From the NCBI GenBank assembly GCA_031082185.1, contig JAVHLI010000005.1, positions 159,324 through 223,323 on the forward strand: a stretch of 64,000 bases of DNA. Reading direction: 5' to 3'. Shown one piece after another: positions 16,561 to 25,193 of the stretch; positions within the stretch are counted from its first letter, which is position 1, and each line of letters starts with the position of its first letter. This DNA is from a bacterium (GTDB lineage Bacteria; Sysuimicrobiota; Sysuimicrobiia; Sysuimicrobiales; Humicultoraceae). Both the position numbers and the translations under genes were made by a program. The notes under the pieces are model-generated. The model searched no databases. It saw only the letters and a program-made list of their open reading frames with translations, and was not told the DNA's origin.

Positions 16561-17412
16561 CTACCGGCCGGTCTTGGCCCACCGCTCCAGCGCGCGCACG
16601 CCCATCGAGCCCACGAGCGTCATCATCAGGTAGAGCAGCGCCACCATATTGTAGGTCTCAAAGGCGCGGAAGGTCCTGGCCGAGAGCAGCCGGCCCGCCT
16701 GCGTCAGTTCCGGAACCGCGATCGCCGAGGCCAGGGCAGAATCCTTCAGCAGCGCGATGAAGTCGTTGCCTAGAGGCGGCAGCACGACGCGCAGCGCCTG
16801 GGGGAGAATCACGAACCGCATCGCCTGCCCGTAGCTCAGGCCCAGAGAGCGGGCGGCCTCCATCTGCCCCTTGGGAATGGACTCGATACCGGCGCGGTAG
16901 ATCTCGGCCAGGTAGGCGCCGTATCCGGTCGCCAGCCCCAGGATGGCCCGGTTGAGGTCGCTTCGGATCAGCCGCGTGATCGCCTCGGCGACCCCGGGTA
17001 GGCCCGCGGCGCGGGCTGCTCCGGCCAGCGCCGCCGAGGCCAGGGGCGCGGCTACGAAGGCGATGTAGATCAGCAGCACCAATAGTGGGACGCCGCGCAC
17101 CACCTCGACGTAGAGCGTGGCCACGGTGTAGACCACCGGCTGCCGAGACAACCGCATCAGGCCTGCCACCAGACCGATGACCAGCGCCAGCGAGTAGGCG
17201 GCGAACGTCAGGCGCAGGGTTAGGAGCACCCCGTCCCAGAGAAACGCCAGGGTGTCCCTGTAGACCTGGGAGCCGGCCACCACGAATGCGATGCCGGCCC
17301 CCGCGGTCAACAACACGAGCACCCACCAGGGAACCCGCTCCAAGGCGGCCGGAGCCAGCCGGCTCCGGCCGCCGTCGCGTCCGCTGGCGGAGGATGGGCT
17401 TCTGGTGGTCAC
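16561..17412 (-). CDS. Polar amino-acid ABC transporter permease (HisM/GlnP type)
   Basis: The 283-residue membrane protein carries the inner-membrane component signature of polar amino-acid importers: the binding-protein-dependent permease block EIYRAGIESIPKGQMEAARSLGLS (here partly quoted) with the EAA-loop glycine, followed by FVILPQALRVVLPPLGNDFIA and SALASAIAVPELTQAG. A GTG (VTTRSPS) after the binding-protein stop is the likely start; a GTG eleven codons earlier would overlap it. The order is dehydrogenase, binding protein, permease. No ATPase gene is adjacent, so a subunit from elsewhere must energise it. Confidence 0.88.
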   Translation of the reverse strand: MTTRSPSSASGRDGGRSRLAPAALERVPWWVLVLLTAGAGIAFVVAGSQVYRDTLAFLWDGVLLTLRLTFAAYSLALVIGLVAGLMRLSRQPVVYTVATLYVEVVRGVPLLVLLIYIAFVAAPLASAALAGAARAAGLPGVAEAITRLIRSDLNRAILGLATGYGAYLAEIYRAGIESIPKGQMEAARSLGLSYGQAMRFVILPQALRVVLPPLGNDFIALLKDSALASAIAVPELTQAGRLLSARTFRAFETYNMVALLYLMMTLVGSMGVRALERWAKTGR

Positions 17413-17419
17413 GCGAAAC

Positions 17420-18256
17420 CTACTGACCCGGGGCCCTATCCACAAACCACTTCTTGTAGAGGCCGTCCAGCGTCCCGTCGGCCTTCATCTGTTCCAGGGC
17501 CGCGTCGAACGCCTGTTTGAGGGCCACGTCGCCCTTCTTGAGGGCGATCCCCAGGGCCTCACTCGTGAACGGCTCGCCGACTTTCTTGATCTTGTCCGGG
17601 GTGATGTTGATGTACCCGTCGGCGGCGTAGCTGTCAATGATGACGGCGTCCACGTCCTTGTTGATGAGCGCCTTGACAGCTAAGGCAAAGGTCTCGTAGC
17701 GGCGTACGTCGCCGACTTTCCCCTCCTTCAGGAGGGAGCTGGCTTTCTCATCGTTGGTGGTCCCGGTCTGCACCGCAACCCTCTTGCCTGTCAGGGTGTC
17801 AACTCCGGTGACTGCAGTCTCGTCCATCCGCACCAGAACGACCTGGCCGAAGCGCAGGTAGGGTTCGCTGAAGTCGACACTCTTCTTCCGCTCGTCGGTG
17901 ATGGTCACGCCTGATGCCACGGCGTCGAACTGTCCCTGGGCCAGAGCTACGAAGATACCGTCCCATGCGGTCGTGGTGAAGACCGCCTTACAGTTCGCTC
18001 GGCGGCAGATCTCGGCCAACAGGTCGGGGTCGAAACCGACGATCTGCTTGTTCTCATCTACGACCTCAAAGGGCGGATAGGTGGTGTCACTACCGACCTT
18101 GACCTCCCGCCCGCCCAGATCCGATACGGCGGCTGGCTGCGCGGCCGGCTCCGGCACCTGGACCGGCTGGGCCGCCTGGCGCCCTCGCATGACATAGAGC
18201 AGCGCTGCGATCACGATCAGGAGCACAACAATGTAGATCACCGGTCGTCCTCTCAT
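17420..18256 (-). CDS. Amino-acid ABC transporter substrate-binding protein (family 3)
   Basis: This 278-residue protein starts [20 protein letters not shown], a signal or anchor segment, followed by a linker rich in Ala/Pro/Gln. The SBP_bac_3 domain has [36 protein letters not shown] and the [20 protein letters not shown] block that defines polar amino-acid receptors. It should capture an amino acid outside the membrane and deliver it to the adjacent permease. Its ATG overlaps the stop of the upstream dehydrogenase (ATGA). No lipobox cysteine is evident, so the uncleaved helix probably anchors it. Confidence 0.9.
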   Translation of the reverse strand: MRGRPVIYIVVLLIVIAALLYVMRGRQAAQPVQVPEPAAQPAAVSDLGGREVKVGSDTTYPPFEVVDENKQIVGFDPDLLAEICRRANCKAVFTTTAWDGIFVALAQGQFDAVASGVTITDERKKSVDFSEPYLRFGQVVLVRMDETAVTGVDTLTGKRVAVQTGTTNDEKASSLLKEGKVGDVRRYETFALAVKALINKDVDAVIIDSYAADGYINITPDKIKKVGEPFTSEALGIALKKGDVALKQAFDAALEQMKADGTLDGLYKKWFVDRAPGQ

Positions 18257-19266
18257 CTGCTTCCCTCCTGTTGGGACTGGCGTCGTCGTTCCCACACTTC
18301 GGTGTTCACCAGATTTGGCGGCCTCCTTCCGGCAAGCGCGGCCAGAAGGTTCTCGGCCGCCATGAGCGCCATCCCGGTCCGCGTCTTGACGCTGGCGCTG
18401 GCGATGTGCGGTGCGACCACCACGTTCTCCGGGGTCAGCAGCGGGTGATCTGCCGGGAGGGGCTCTTCCTCGAACACGTCCAGCCCGGCCCCGGCGATGC
18501 GGCGACCGGCTAGAGCATCGTAGAGCGCCCCGGAGTCCACAATCGGCCCGCGGGCGGTGTTGATCAAGAACGCGGTGGGCTTCATGAGCGCGAGCTGCGG
18601 AGCGCCGATCAGATGGCGCGTCCGCGGCCCCAGGGGAACGTGGATGCTGACGAAGTCGGAGAGGCGCAGCACCTCCTCCAGTGAGGCGAACTCCAGGCCC
18701 AACTCCTGCTCCGGGCCCTCCTGCCGAGCCACATCATGGTAGAGAACCCGCATGGCGAACCCGCGCGCCCTGCGGGCCACCGCCGTGCCGATGCGGCCCA
18801 ACCCTATGAGCCCCAGCGTTGCGCCGCAGACGTCCTGACCCAGCAGGAGCATCGGCCCCCAGCTCTGCCACCGTCCGGCCCGGGTGTACCTGTCCGCCTC
18901 GACCACGCGGCGGGCAACCGCCAACAGCAGCGCCATGGTGAAGTCGGCAACCGTCTCGGTCAGCGCACCCGGCGTGTTGGTAACGATCACCCCGCGTTCG
19001 GTGGCCGCCCCGACGTCAATGTTGTCGAACCCGACCGCGTAGTTGCTCACCACGCGAAGCCTGGGAGCCGCGTCCAGCAGCCCGGCGTCAATGCGGTCGG
19101 TGAGCAGCGAGATCAGGCCGTCGGACGCCGCTGCTTCCCGCACAAGAACCTCGCTGGGAGGAGGTAGCTCATCGGCAGACCAGACCGCGATCTCGGCCTG
19201 CTCGCGCAACATCCCCATGGCCTCCTCAGGCAGGCGGCGGGCAACGTAGACGCGGGGGAGCGGCAC
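18253..19266 (-). CDS. D-2-hydroxyacid dehydrogenase (glyoxylate/hydroxypyruvate reductase type)
   Basis: The 337-residue enzyme belongs to the NAD(P)-dependent D-isomer 2-hydroxyacid dehydrogenases. It has the [19 protein letters not shown] substrate-side block, the Rossmann motif [20 protein letters not shown], and the catalytic Arg (NTARGPIVD), Glu (EEEP) and His (PHIASAS). Glyoxylate or hydroxypyruvate reduction is the likeliest role. A GTG at 19266 ([12 protein letters not shown]) is chosen because it aligns with the usual N-terminal strand; the longer frame adds an Arg-rich stretch. It overlaps the amino-acid-binding protein gene, hinting that it processes something derived from the imported substrate. 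Confidence 0.87.
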   Translation of the reverse strand: MPLPRVYVARRLPEEAMGMLREQAEIAVWSADELPPPSEVLVREAAASDGLISLLTDRIDAGLLDAAPRLRVVSNYAVGFDNIDVGAATERGVIVTNTPGALTETVADFTMALLLAVARRVVEADRYTRAGRWQSWGPMLLLGQDVCGATLGLIGLGRIGTAVARRARGFAMRVLYHDVARQEGPEQELGLEFASLEEVLRLSDFVSIHVPLGPRTRHLIGAPQLALMKPTAFLINTARGPIVDSGALYDALAGRRIAGAGLDVFEEEPLPADHPLLTPENVVVAPHIASASVKTRTGMALMAAENLLAALAGRRPPNLVNTEVWERRRQSQQEGSR

Positions 19267-19377
19267 GCCTAACCGTTCGCGGCCACCGGCAGGCCTCCTG
19301 CTCAAGCGCGAGGGCCTACCCACCAAGCCTGGCGCGCACCGTGAGGAATCCGCCCCTGCCGCGGCGAACCATCCGGC

Positions 19378-19815
19378 ATGGCAGGGTGGAGGGCGTGCCT
19401 GACGTGGATGCTCGCTGGAGCGGTGCTGCTGGAGATCCCCACGCCCCCACCAGGGCTGGACAGGGCGCTGGCAGACGACTACCGGCGGGCACTGGTGACC
19501 CAGGGCTTCCAGGTGATCTCTCTGGTGATTACCGACCGCCGGGCTAACGGCGGGATCCGCCGCGCGGAGATAGCATACCGCACGCGAACGGCCGGCACGC
19601 TCTCCGCACTAAGGCCGGAGGTGGTGCGCGTGATTGCTCCCTCCGCCAATCCCAGGCTGGCGCTCGACCTTGTTGTCGTCCGGGCAGTCCGGCGCGAAGG
19701 CTCGGTAGCGGCGGCGATCACAGTCCAGGTGGCTGTGATAGACCGCTGGCTGAAAGCGCAGATCAGCGACGATGAGTTCTTCGGGCGGTGGGTCGTGCGC
19801 CGGGGTTCACGCTAG
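19378..19815 (+). CDS. Hypothetical exported protein
   Basis: Not recognised. The 145-residue product begins with a short hydrophobic segment ([15 protein letters not shown]) that could be a signal peptide. It continues with an alpha/beta pattern: [23 protein letters not shown], then strands around [12 protein letters not shown] and [11 protein letters not shown], ending [13 protein letters not shown]. It stands alone between divergent and convergent genes, and its stop overlaps the rlmD-type gene's stop in the palindrome CTAG (19812-19815). Codon use matches the neighbours, so I consider it a real gene of unknown function. Confidence 0.65.
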   Translation: MAGWRACLTWMLAGAVLLEIPTPPPGLDRALADDYRRALVTQGFQVISLVITDRRANGGIRRAEIAYRTRTAGTLSALRPEVVRVIAPSANPRLALDLVVVRAVRREGSVAAAITVQVAVIDRWLKAQISDDEFFGRWVVRRGSR

Positions 19816-21164
19816 GTTTGGCGGTCGAGAACCGCGATGGCTTCCACGTGATGCGTCTGCGGAAACAGATCGAACGGTTGCACGTCCACCAGCCCGTACC
19901 CGAATGGCATAAGTTCTTTGAGGTCCGGCGCGAGTGTCGTGGGGTTGCACGACACGTAGATGATCCGGCGGGCGCCACTCCGGCCTATCTTGCGCATGAC
20001 CTTCCCACCGGCGCCGGCCCGGGGTGGATCCAGCACGAGCACGTCCGGCGTGCCGTGTCCGGCAACCACCGCGGGCAGCATCAATCTCGCGTCACCGGCC
20101 GTGAACTCCACACCGTCCAGGCCGTTGAGCGCGGCGTTCGCGCGGGCCGCATCCACCGAGGCAGCCAGCAGTTCGATGCCGACCACCCGGCCACCGGCTC
20201 GGGACAGAGGCAGTGCGAAGGTGCCAATCCCGCAGTAGAGGTCCACCACGCGCGCCGAGGCGAACGGCTGCGCGCGCTCGACCACGTAATCGATCATGCG
20301 GGCGGCCTGCGCAGTGTTCGTCTGGAAGAAAGTGTTGAGTCCGATCCGGAAGCGCAGTCCCACCAGCCGTTCTTCAAGGGTACTGCTGCCGTACAGGGTC
20401 TCGACCCCCGAGGGTGGAGCGCCCTCAGAGGTTGCCGTCACGATTCCCCGCACGATCCCCGTAACCCCGGGGACTATCCCCACCACCTCCTGTACAAACG
20501 CGGCCGAGGCGGCGAACGGACCGGGGGAGGTCAGGAGGCCTACCAGGCGGTCGCCGGTTCCCCTGGCCTCGCGGATCACAAGCGAGCGCAGGAACCCGGC
20601 GTGGGTCTTCGGATCGTACGGTGCCAGGCCGTGTTGCCGCGCAAACGCCCGCACCGCGGCCACCAGCGCGACCGATTCAGGGGACTGCAGAAAGCAGGCA
20701 TCCACAGGCACAATCCTGTTCCACTCGCCACGCCGATGAAGCCCCAGCACCCCATCCGGATGGAACGAGAACTCCATCTTGTTGCGGTAGTACCAGGGAT
20801 CCGGCGCAGGAACGATCGGGTGTACCATCGCCCCGGTGATGCCGCCCAGGTGGGCGAAGCTTTCCCGAACGATCGACTCCTTCGCGCTGGCCTGCGCGGC
20901 GTACGCTATGTGCTGCCACGCGCATCCGCCACAGGGACCGAAATGGGGACAGCGTGGTTCGGTGCGGTCCGCTGACGCAACCTCGACCGCCACCGCCTCG
21001 GCCTCCGCGTATGTTCTTCGCGCCCGGACGATGCGCGCGCGCACGACATCACCCGGCGCGGCGCCGGCCACGAAGACGACAAACCCGTCGATGCGGCCGA
21101 CCCCCTTCCCGCCATAGGCAAGACGGTCCACCGTCACCCTGACTTCCTCTCCGCGCTTCAGCAT
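19812..21164 (-). CDS. 23S rRNA (uracil-5-)-methyltransferase, RlmD/TrmA family
   Basis: The 450-residue enzyme should methylate C5 of a uracil in rRNA (or tRNA) with SAM. It has an N-terminal TRAM domain (VRVTVDRLAYGGKGVGRIDG), an iron-sulfur cysteine set CPHFGPCGGCAW near residue 80, the SAM-binding VVDLYCGIGTFALPL, the DPPRAG motif and the nucleophilic cysteine in IIYVSCNPTTLAPDL. Start at ATG (MLKRGEEVR) fits the TRAM domain; nine codons upstream are optional. Whether it targets U1939, U747 or a tRNA position cannot be told from sequence alone. Confidence 0.9.
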   Translation of the reverse strand: MLKRGEEVRVTVDRLAYGGKGVGRIDGFVVFVAGAAPGDVVRARIVRARRTYAEAEAVAVEVASADRTEPRCPHFGPCGGCAWQHIAYAAQASAKESIVRESFAHLGGITGAMVHPIVPAPDPWYYRNKMEFSFHPDGVLGLHRRGEWNRIVPVDACFLQSPESVALVAAVRAFARQHGLAPYDPKTHAGFLRSLVIREARGTGDRLVGLLTSPGPFAASAAFVQEVVGIVPGVTGIVRGIVTATSEGAPPSGVETLYGSSTLEERLVGLRFRIGLNTFFQTNTAQAARMIDYVVERAQPFASARVVDLYCGIGTFALPLSRAGGRVVGIELLAASVDAARANAALNGLDGVEFTAGDARLMLPAVVAGHGTPDVLVLDPPRAGAGGKVMRKIGRSGARRIIYVSCNPTTLAPDLKELMPFGYGLVDVQPFDLFPQTHHVEAIAVLDRQT

Positions 21165-21264
21165 CCCAACCTCCGGCCGCAATCGTACCACTCCCGTAGC
21201 GCGGTGCCCACCTGCAGCAGATCCCCAGCAGGCACATCCGGTCCTGCCGGCGAAAGAAACCTGC

Positions 21265-21798
21265 GTGGATCTCTACCGCTGCGTGGTCACCAAGCGCGAC
21301 CTGCGGACGTACACCAACCAGGCCATTGAGCCGGGATTGCTGCGGCGGATACTCAATGCCGGCCGCCGCAGCGGCAGCGCCCGCAACCGGCAGCCCTGGC
21401 AGTTTGTGGCAGTCACCGATAGCGAGGTGTTGCAGCGCCTTGCGCGGTGCGGCCGCTTTGCCGGACACCTGGCTTCCGCCCCGGCCGCGGTGGTTATTCT
21501 CGTCGAGGAGCACGGCCAGATCTTCGACGCCGGACGCTGTGCGCAGTCGATGATGCTGGCAGCCTGGAGCATGGGGATCGCCTCTTGTCCGGTTACGCTG
21601 CACCACGACGCAGAGACTCGTGCGGCGCTGGGACTACCCGAAGGACCGGTGGTGGCCACGGCGATCGCACTGGGCTATCCTGACCCGCGCGGGCGGGGAC
21701 GCCTGGAGCGTCTCGCATTGCGCGTGGTCGCCGGACGGGGCCGCAGGCCGCTGGCGGATCTGGTGCATTGGAATCGTTATGGCCGGCGTCTGCTATAA
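21265..21798 (+). CDS. Nitroreductase family protein
   Basis: This 177-residue, probably FMN-dependent oxidoreductase has the family start VVTKRDLRTYTNQAIEPGLLRRIL, then NAGRRSGSARNRQPWQFVAVTD (the FMN-contacting S-x-x-N-x-Q-P-W segment) and the C-terminal GIASCPVTLHHDAETRAALGLP block. The start is GTG. It is the first plus-strand gene of a close series that includes a LolA-like exported protein and two thioredoxin-fold proteins. The substrate is unknown. A TATAAT box at 21794-21799 overlaps its stop and probably serves the next gene. Confidence 0.87.
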   Translation: MDLYRCVVTKRDLRTYTNQAIEPGLLRRILNAGRRSGSARNRQPWQFVAVTDSEVLQRLARCGRFAGHLASAPAAVVILVEEHGQIFDAGRCAQSMMLAAWSMGIASCPVTLHHDAETRAALGLPEGPVVATAIALGYPDPRGRGRLERLALRVVAGRGRRPLADLVHWNRYGRRLL

Positions 21799-21808
21799 TG
21801 CTTCCGGC

Positions 21809-22609
21809 ATGAGCCGCAGCCCCCTCCGTCCGTCTCTCGTCGCGCTCGCGCTCCTGGTGCTGGCCCTTCCTGCCATCGCGCAAGGCCTCTCGATTGACGC
21901 GCTTGTCTCGCGAATCCTTACCGACCCCAACCCCCAGCCCTACACGATGACCGCGGACTTCACAGCCCGCATGGTCTTCAACATGACCACGGGGCGGATA
22001 GAAGTCTACGCCGCCGGCACCATTCTCGAATCCCGCTCCGCAGCAGGCGAGCCGCGCCGGCGCAAGGCGACGCTCACCAAGCTCGATGTCCCGTTGCTGC
22101 TCCGGCCGTTCTCGAGTTCGATCCGGCGCACGGTCTCCGATCTGGTCGAGGCCGAGCCCAGGCCCGGCGAGTTTCTGCCGACCCAGGACATGTTCATCGT
22201 GGAGGAGCGTGCCGGTGGACGCATTCTGGTGGGCGGCGTCCGCCAGGACATCGTCACCGACACCATGACCCGGTACGGTCAGACCGCCAACCTGAGGGAT
22301 CCCGCATCAAGGAGAGCGATCGCCCGGTGGCTGTGGTCACCGACACAGCGGGCCTCGATCGTTCGCGGAGGACCCGGTCCGTATATGCTCTCAGCCCTGG
22401 TGGATGAAGGCGGCATCCTGCACCAGCTCTCGCTGTTCTACGAATGGGGCGAGCTATCGAACCGGTTCGCGTTTGCAGGCGTCGGAGGCCGGCAGTTCTG
22501 GCGCGAGGTCATCACGGACACGTCTTCGGAGTTCATGGGGTTAGGCCGCGTGGACGCCACGATCTCGCTGCAGATCTCAAACCACTGCCTGAACTGCCCG
22601 CCGCGGTAG
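21809..22609 (+). CDS. Exported LolA-like outer-membrane-lipoprotein-carrier family protein
   Basis: The 266-residue protein has a clear signal peptide (LVALALLVLALPAIAQG, cleavage near residue 23) followed by a domain reminiscent of LolA/LppX/DUF4292 sorting proteins: YTMTADFTARMVFNMTTGRIEVYAAG, a PFSSSIRRTVSDLVEAEP segment, and a half-barrel of strands ending in MGLGRVDATISLQISNHCLNCP. Such folds bind lipid or hydrophobic ligands outside the membrane. The similarity is at the level of pattern only. A TATAAT at 21794-21799 lies just upstream, with a weak TTGGAA 20 bases before it. The next gene starts nine bases after its stop. Confidence 0.6.
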   Translation: MSRSPLRPSLVALALLVLALPAIAQGLSIDALVSRILTDPNPQPYTMTADFTARMVFNMTTGRIEVYAAGTILESRSAAGEPRRRKATLTKLDVPLLLRPFSSSIRRTVSDLVEAEPRPGEFLPTQDMFIVEERAGGRILVGGVRQDIVTDTMTRYGQTANLRDPASRRAIARWLWSPTQRASIVRGGPGPYMLSALVDEGGILHQLSLFYEWGELSNRFAFAGVGGRQFWREVITDTSSEFMGLGRVDATISLQISNHCLNCPPR

Positions 22610-22617
22610 ACGCCGCC

Positions 22618-22947
22618 GTGCGGATAGAGTTCTTCTACTGGGAGGACTGCCCTTCGCACACGGAGGCCCTGGAACGAATCCGGCAGGTCATGCGCGAAGA
22701 GGGACTGGCCGACCAGGTGGAGGTGGTCCGCATCGCCACGGCGGAAGACGCGGACCGCCACCGTTTTCCCGGATCGCCCACGATCCGCATCAACGGCGAG
22801 GACCTGCAGCCCGAAGGTGCCCAGGGACAGGCGATGCTGACCTGCCGCACCTACCACACGGAGGCCGGCCGGCTCTCGCCTCTGCCAACGGCCACAATGA
22901 TCCGGAGGGCGCTTCAAGCAGCCCGCCGGGCAGACGGAGGAGGATGA
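22618..22947 (+). CDS. Thioredoxin-fold / alkylmercury-lyase-like small protein
   Basis: This 109-residue protein starts at GTG (VRIEFFYWEDCPSHTEALERI). The single cysteine in DCPSH replaces the CxxC of true thioredoxins. The following RFPGSPTIRINGEDLQP (cis-proline loop) and LTCRTYHTEAGRLSPLPTATMIRRAL match small glutaredoxin-like proteins often annotated DUF2703 or alkylmercury lyase-like. A redox or metal-thiol role is likely but unproven. Its stop overlaps the start of the next thioredoxin-like gene, so the two are probably cotranslated. Confidence 0.75.
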   Translation: MRIEFFYWEDCPSHTEALERIRQVMREEGLADQVEVVRIATAEDADRHRFPGSPTIRINGEDLQPEGAQGQAMLTCRTYHTEAGRLSPLPTATMIRRALQAARRADGGG

Positions 22948-23486
22948 TCATGCCCCTGGCCATAGGTGACCGGATAGTGCCTTTCTCTCTCCCCGCGACC
23001 GACGGTTCCACTGTCTCGGCAGATCAGTTCGCGGATCAAGCGGTGCTGGGCGTCGTGTTCTGGTGCAACCATTGCCCCTACGTCAAGGCATGGGAAGACC
23101 GGCTGATAGCCATTCAGCGCGAGTACGCCGAACGAGGCGTCCAGATGGTCATGATCAGCAGCAACGACCCGGTGGCCTATCCCGACGACTCGTTCGAGGC
23201 GATGCGGTCGCACGCACGAGAGAAGGCGTACCCGTTCCCCTACCTGTTCGACGGGTCGCAGCAGGTCGCCAGGAGCTACGGCGCAACGCGCACGCCCGAG
23301 GTCTTCCTGTTCGACCGCGAGCGGGTGCTGCGCTACCACGGTGCGCCCGACGACAACTTCGAGCGTCCCGAGTTGGTAACCAGCCACTACCTCCGAGACG
23401 CGCTGGATGCGCTCCTGGCGGGAGGAACCCCGGCAGAGGCGACCACACCACCCAGGGGCTGCACGATCAAGTGGAAAGCCGTCTGA
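22944..23486 (+). CDS. Thioredoxin/peroxiredoxin-like redoxin family protein
   Basis: The 180-residue protein has an AhpC/TSA-like thioredoxin fold: GDRIVPFSLPATDGSTVSAD, then the active site VVFWCNHCPYVKAWEDRL with CNHC, the MVMISSNDPVAYPDDSFEAM insertion and the cis-proline segment TRTPEVFLFDRER. It resembles cytosolic CNHCPYVK-type redoxins that act as peroxidases or thiol reductases. The start ATG overlaps the upstream gene. There is no signal peptide, so it should work in the cytoplasm. Confidence 0.87.
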   Translation: MIMPLAIGDRIVPFSLPATDGSTVSADQFADQAVLGVVFWCNHCPYVKAWEDRLIAIQREYAERGVQMVMISSNDPVAYPDDSFEAMRSHAREKAYPFPYLFDGSQQVARSYGATRTPEVFLFDRERVLRYHGAPDDNFERPELVTSHYLRDALDALLAGGTPAEATTPPRGCTIKWKAV

Positions 23487-23516
23487 GCGAGACCTGGTAG
23501 CTGCGCCATCGGCCGG

Positions 23517-24518
23517 CTACCCGGCCAAGTCCAACACCGCCGCCGCGCGCAGCTCTCGCCGCTTCAGGCGCAGCAGCACCTCGTTGGCAGCCTCCAGGGG
23601 ATGTGACTCCGCATCCACCCGCACGGGGATCTCCGCGGCAAGCCGCAGGAAGGCATGTGCGTCCGCACGGGTCAGATGGCTGACCGTGCGCAGGACGCGC
23701 TCCCCGTAAAGCATCGAGTAGGGCATCGCAGGGATGCGGTCCAGCGTCACGGCGTTGATCGCCACCGTGCCGCCCGGCCGCACCGCCCGCAGCGCGGCTA
23801 CAACCACCTCACCTGAAGGTGCGAAGACAATCGCCCGATCGCAGGGCACCGGAGGCGCGGCGCCGGGCTCGACCGCCCAGCGCGCACCCAGTTCCTCGGC
23901 CAGGGTGCGGTGTTCCGCCCCGCGCGTCACGACCCCTACCGTGCATCCCCAGTGCCGGGCGACCTGGATCGCCAGGTGCGCCGAGGCGCCGAACCCGAAG
24001 AGCGCCAGATGCTCTCCGGGCTTCAGCCCCACGACATGCAGCGCCCGGTAGCCGATCACGCCGGCGCACAGGAGCGGCGCTGCTGCGACATCGTCGAAAG
24101 TCGGCGGAACGGGAACCACGAACGCTGCGCAGGCCAGGGTGTATCCGGCGAAGCCACCGTCAACGTCGTAGCCGGTGAACCGGGCCTGCGGGCAGAGGTT
24201 CTCCTCGCCGCTAGCGCAGAACGCGCACGCCCCACAGGCATGCGCCAGCCAGGTCACGCCCACACGTTGCCCTTCCAAACCAGGGGTGACATCCGGACCG
24301 AGCCGGTCAACCGTGCCGACGATCTGGTGCCCCACAACCACGGGTGACCGGTGGGGAGGCAGGTCGCCCTCGACGATGTGCAGGTCGGTATGGCAGACCC
24401 CGCAGGTGTGCACGCGGATGCCCACCTGACCAGGGCCGGGGAGCGGTGCTTCCCACTCTTCAAGCACGAGCGGTGCGGTCTCGACTGGGGCAGGGGAGTA
24501 GAGGCGGGCAGCGCGCAT
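23517..24518 (-). CDS. Zinc-dependent alcohol dehydrogenase
   Basis: A 333-residue medium-chain dehydrogenase/reductase. The catalytic zinc ligands lie in TCGVCHTDLHIVEGDLP and VVGHQIVG; the structural zinc site is CGACAFCASGEENLC. The NAD(P)-binding motif is FGFGASAHLAIQVARHWG, with Ala in place of one glycine. It resembles the AdhP/AdhA class that oxidises primary alcohols or reduces aldehydes. It follows a B3/4-domain gene by nine bases and belongs to a minus-strand run starting with the PflX-like gene. The substrate is unknown. Confidence 0.9.
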   Translation of the reverse strand: MRAARLYSPAPVETAPLVLEEWEAPLPGPGQVGIRVHTCGVCHTDLHIVEGDLPPHRSPVVVGHQIVGTVDRLGPDVTPGLEGQRVGVTWLAHACGACAFCASGEENLCPQARFTGYDVDGGFAGYTLACAAFVVPVPPTFDDVAAAPLLCAGVIGYRALHVVGLKPGEHLALFGFGASAHLAIQVARHWGCTVGVVTRGAEHRTLAEELGARWAVEPGAAPPVPCDRAIVFAPSGEVVVAALRAVRPGGTVAINAVTLDRIPAMPYSMLYGERVLRTVSHLTRADAHAFLRLAAEIPVRVDAESHPLEAANEVLLRLKRRELRAAAVLDLAG

Positions 24519-24527
24519 GACCGCCCC

Positions 24528-25193
24528 CTAACGAAGCCCAGATTGCTCTATCGTACCGCCGGCGAACTCCCTGATCCGCGAGGCGGCCAGAGAGGCGTGC
24601 GCTTCGAGCCGCGCAGGATCGTAGCTGGTCGGTGCGTAGATTATCATCAGGCAGCGCCTGGTCGCCGGCGTTATCATCGTCCGCTGCGAGTCGCTGGTCG
24701 GGCTGCCGCACGGACCGTCGTCATCGGCAACGGTGAGACGGCCCTCGACGCTGTAGGGCCCCTTGCCGATCGCGTCGTATCCCTCACCCGGCCCTCCGCG
24801 GCGTATGACAAGGACCCCTCGGACGCAATCGAGATCGTGCAGCCCGATTGGCAGCAGGAACTCGAGAGAGCAGAGGTTGTTGATGTCCACGAGCGTGTTG
24901 ATCCTGGGCAGCCCGTTGCCCCGCAGGACACGCCGCAGCAGCGCTTCGGAGGAGGGCCGCAGCTTTGTTGGATCCACGCCTATCCGTCGGTACAGCTCCC
25001 TGGCAGGCTGGAGACCCTCGATCTGCGCAGGCTCGCGCCCGGCGTACGAGGCACGAAGACGCGCGCCGACCGCCTCGATCTCCTCCCAGAGTCCTGGATC
25101 ATGGTCCGCCACCGTTACCCCGGCTGCCTCGACGACGGCGACCCGCACATGGGCCGCGACTGACGGTTCCACCTGCACCTCGGTCATATCCAT
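24528..25193 (-). CDS. B3/B4 tRNA-binding-domain protein (PheT editing-domain homologue)
   Basis: The 221-residue protein is a free-standing B3/4 domain like that of phenylalanyl-tRNA synthetase beta, where it edits mischarged tRNA. Recognisable blocks are PTKLRPSSEALLRRVLRGNGLPRINTLVDINNLCSL (partly) and YDAIGKGPYSVEGRLTVADDDGP followed by PTSDSQRTMITPATRRCLMIIYAP. Stand-alone versions are common, and possible roles include trans-editing of mischarged tRNA or a ligand-binding function. It overlaps the upstream radical SAM gene by ten bases. Confidence 0.85.
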   Translation of the reverse strand: MDMTEVQVEPSVAAHVRVAVVEAAGVTVADHDPGLWEEIEAVGARLRASYAGREPAQIEGLQPARELYRRIGVDPTKLRPSSEALLRRVLRGNGLPRINTLVDINNLCSLEFLLPIGLHDLDCVRGVLVIRRGGPGEGYDAIGKGPYSVEGRLTVADDDGPCGSPTSDSQRTMITPATRRCLMIIYAPTSYDPARLEAHASLAASRIREFAGGTIEQSGLR

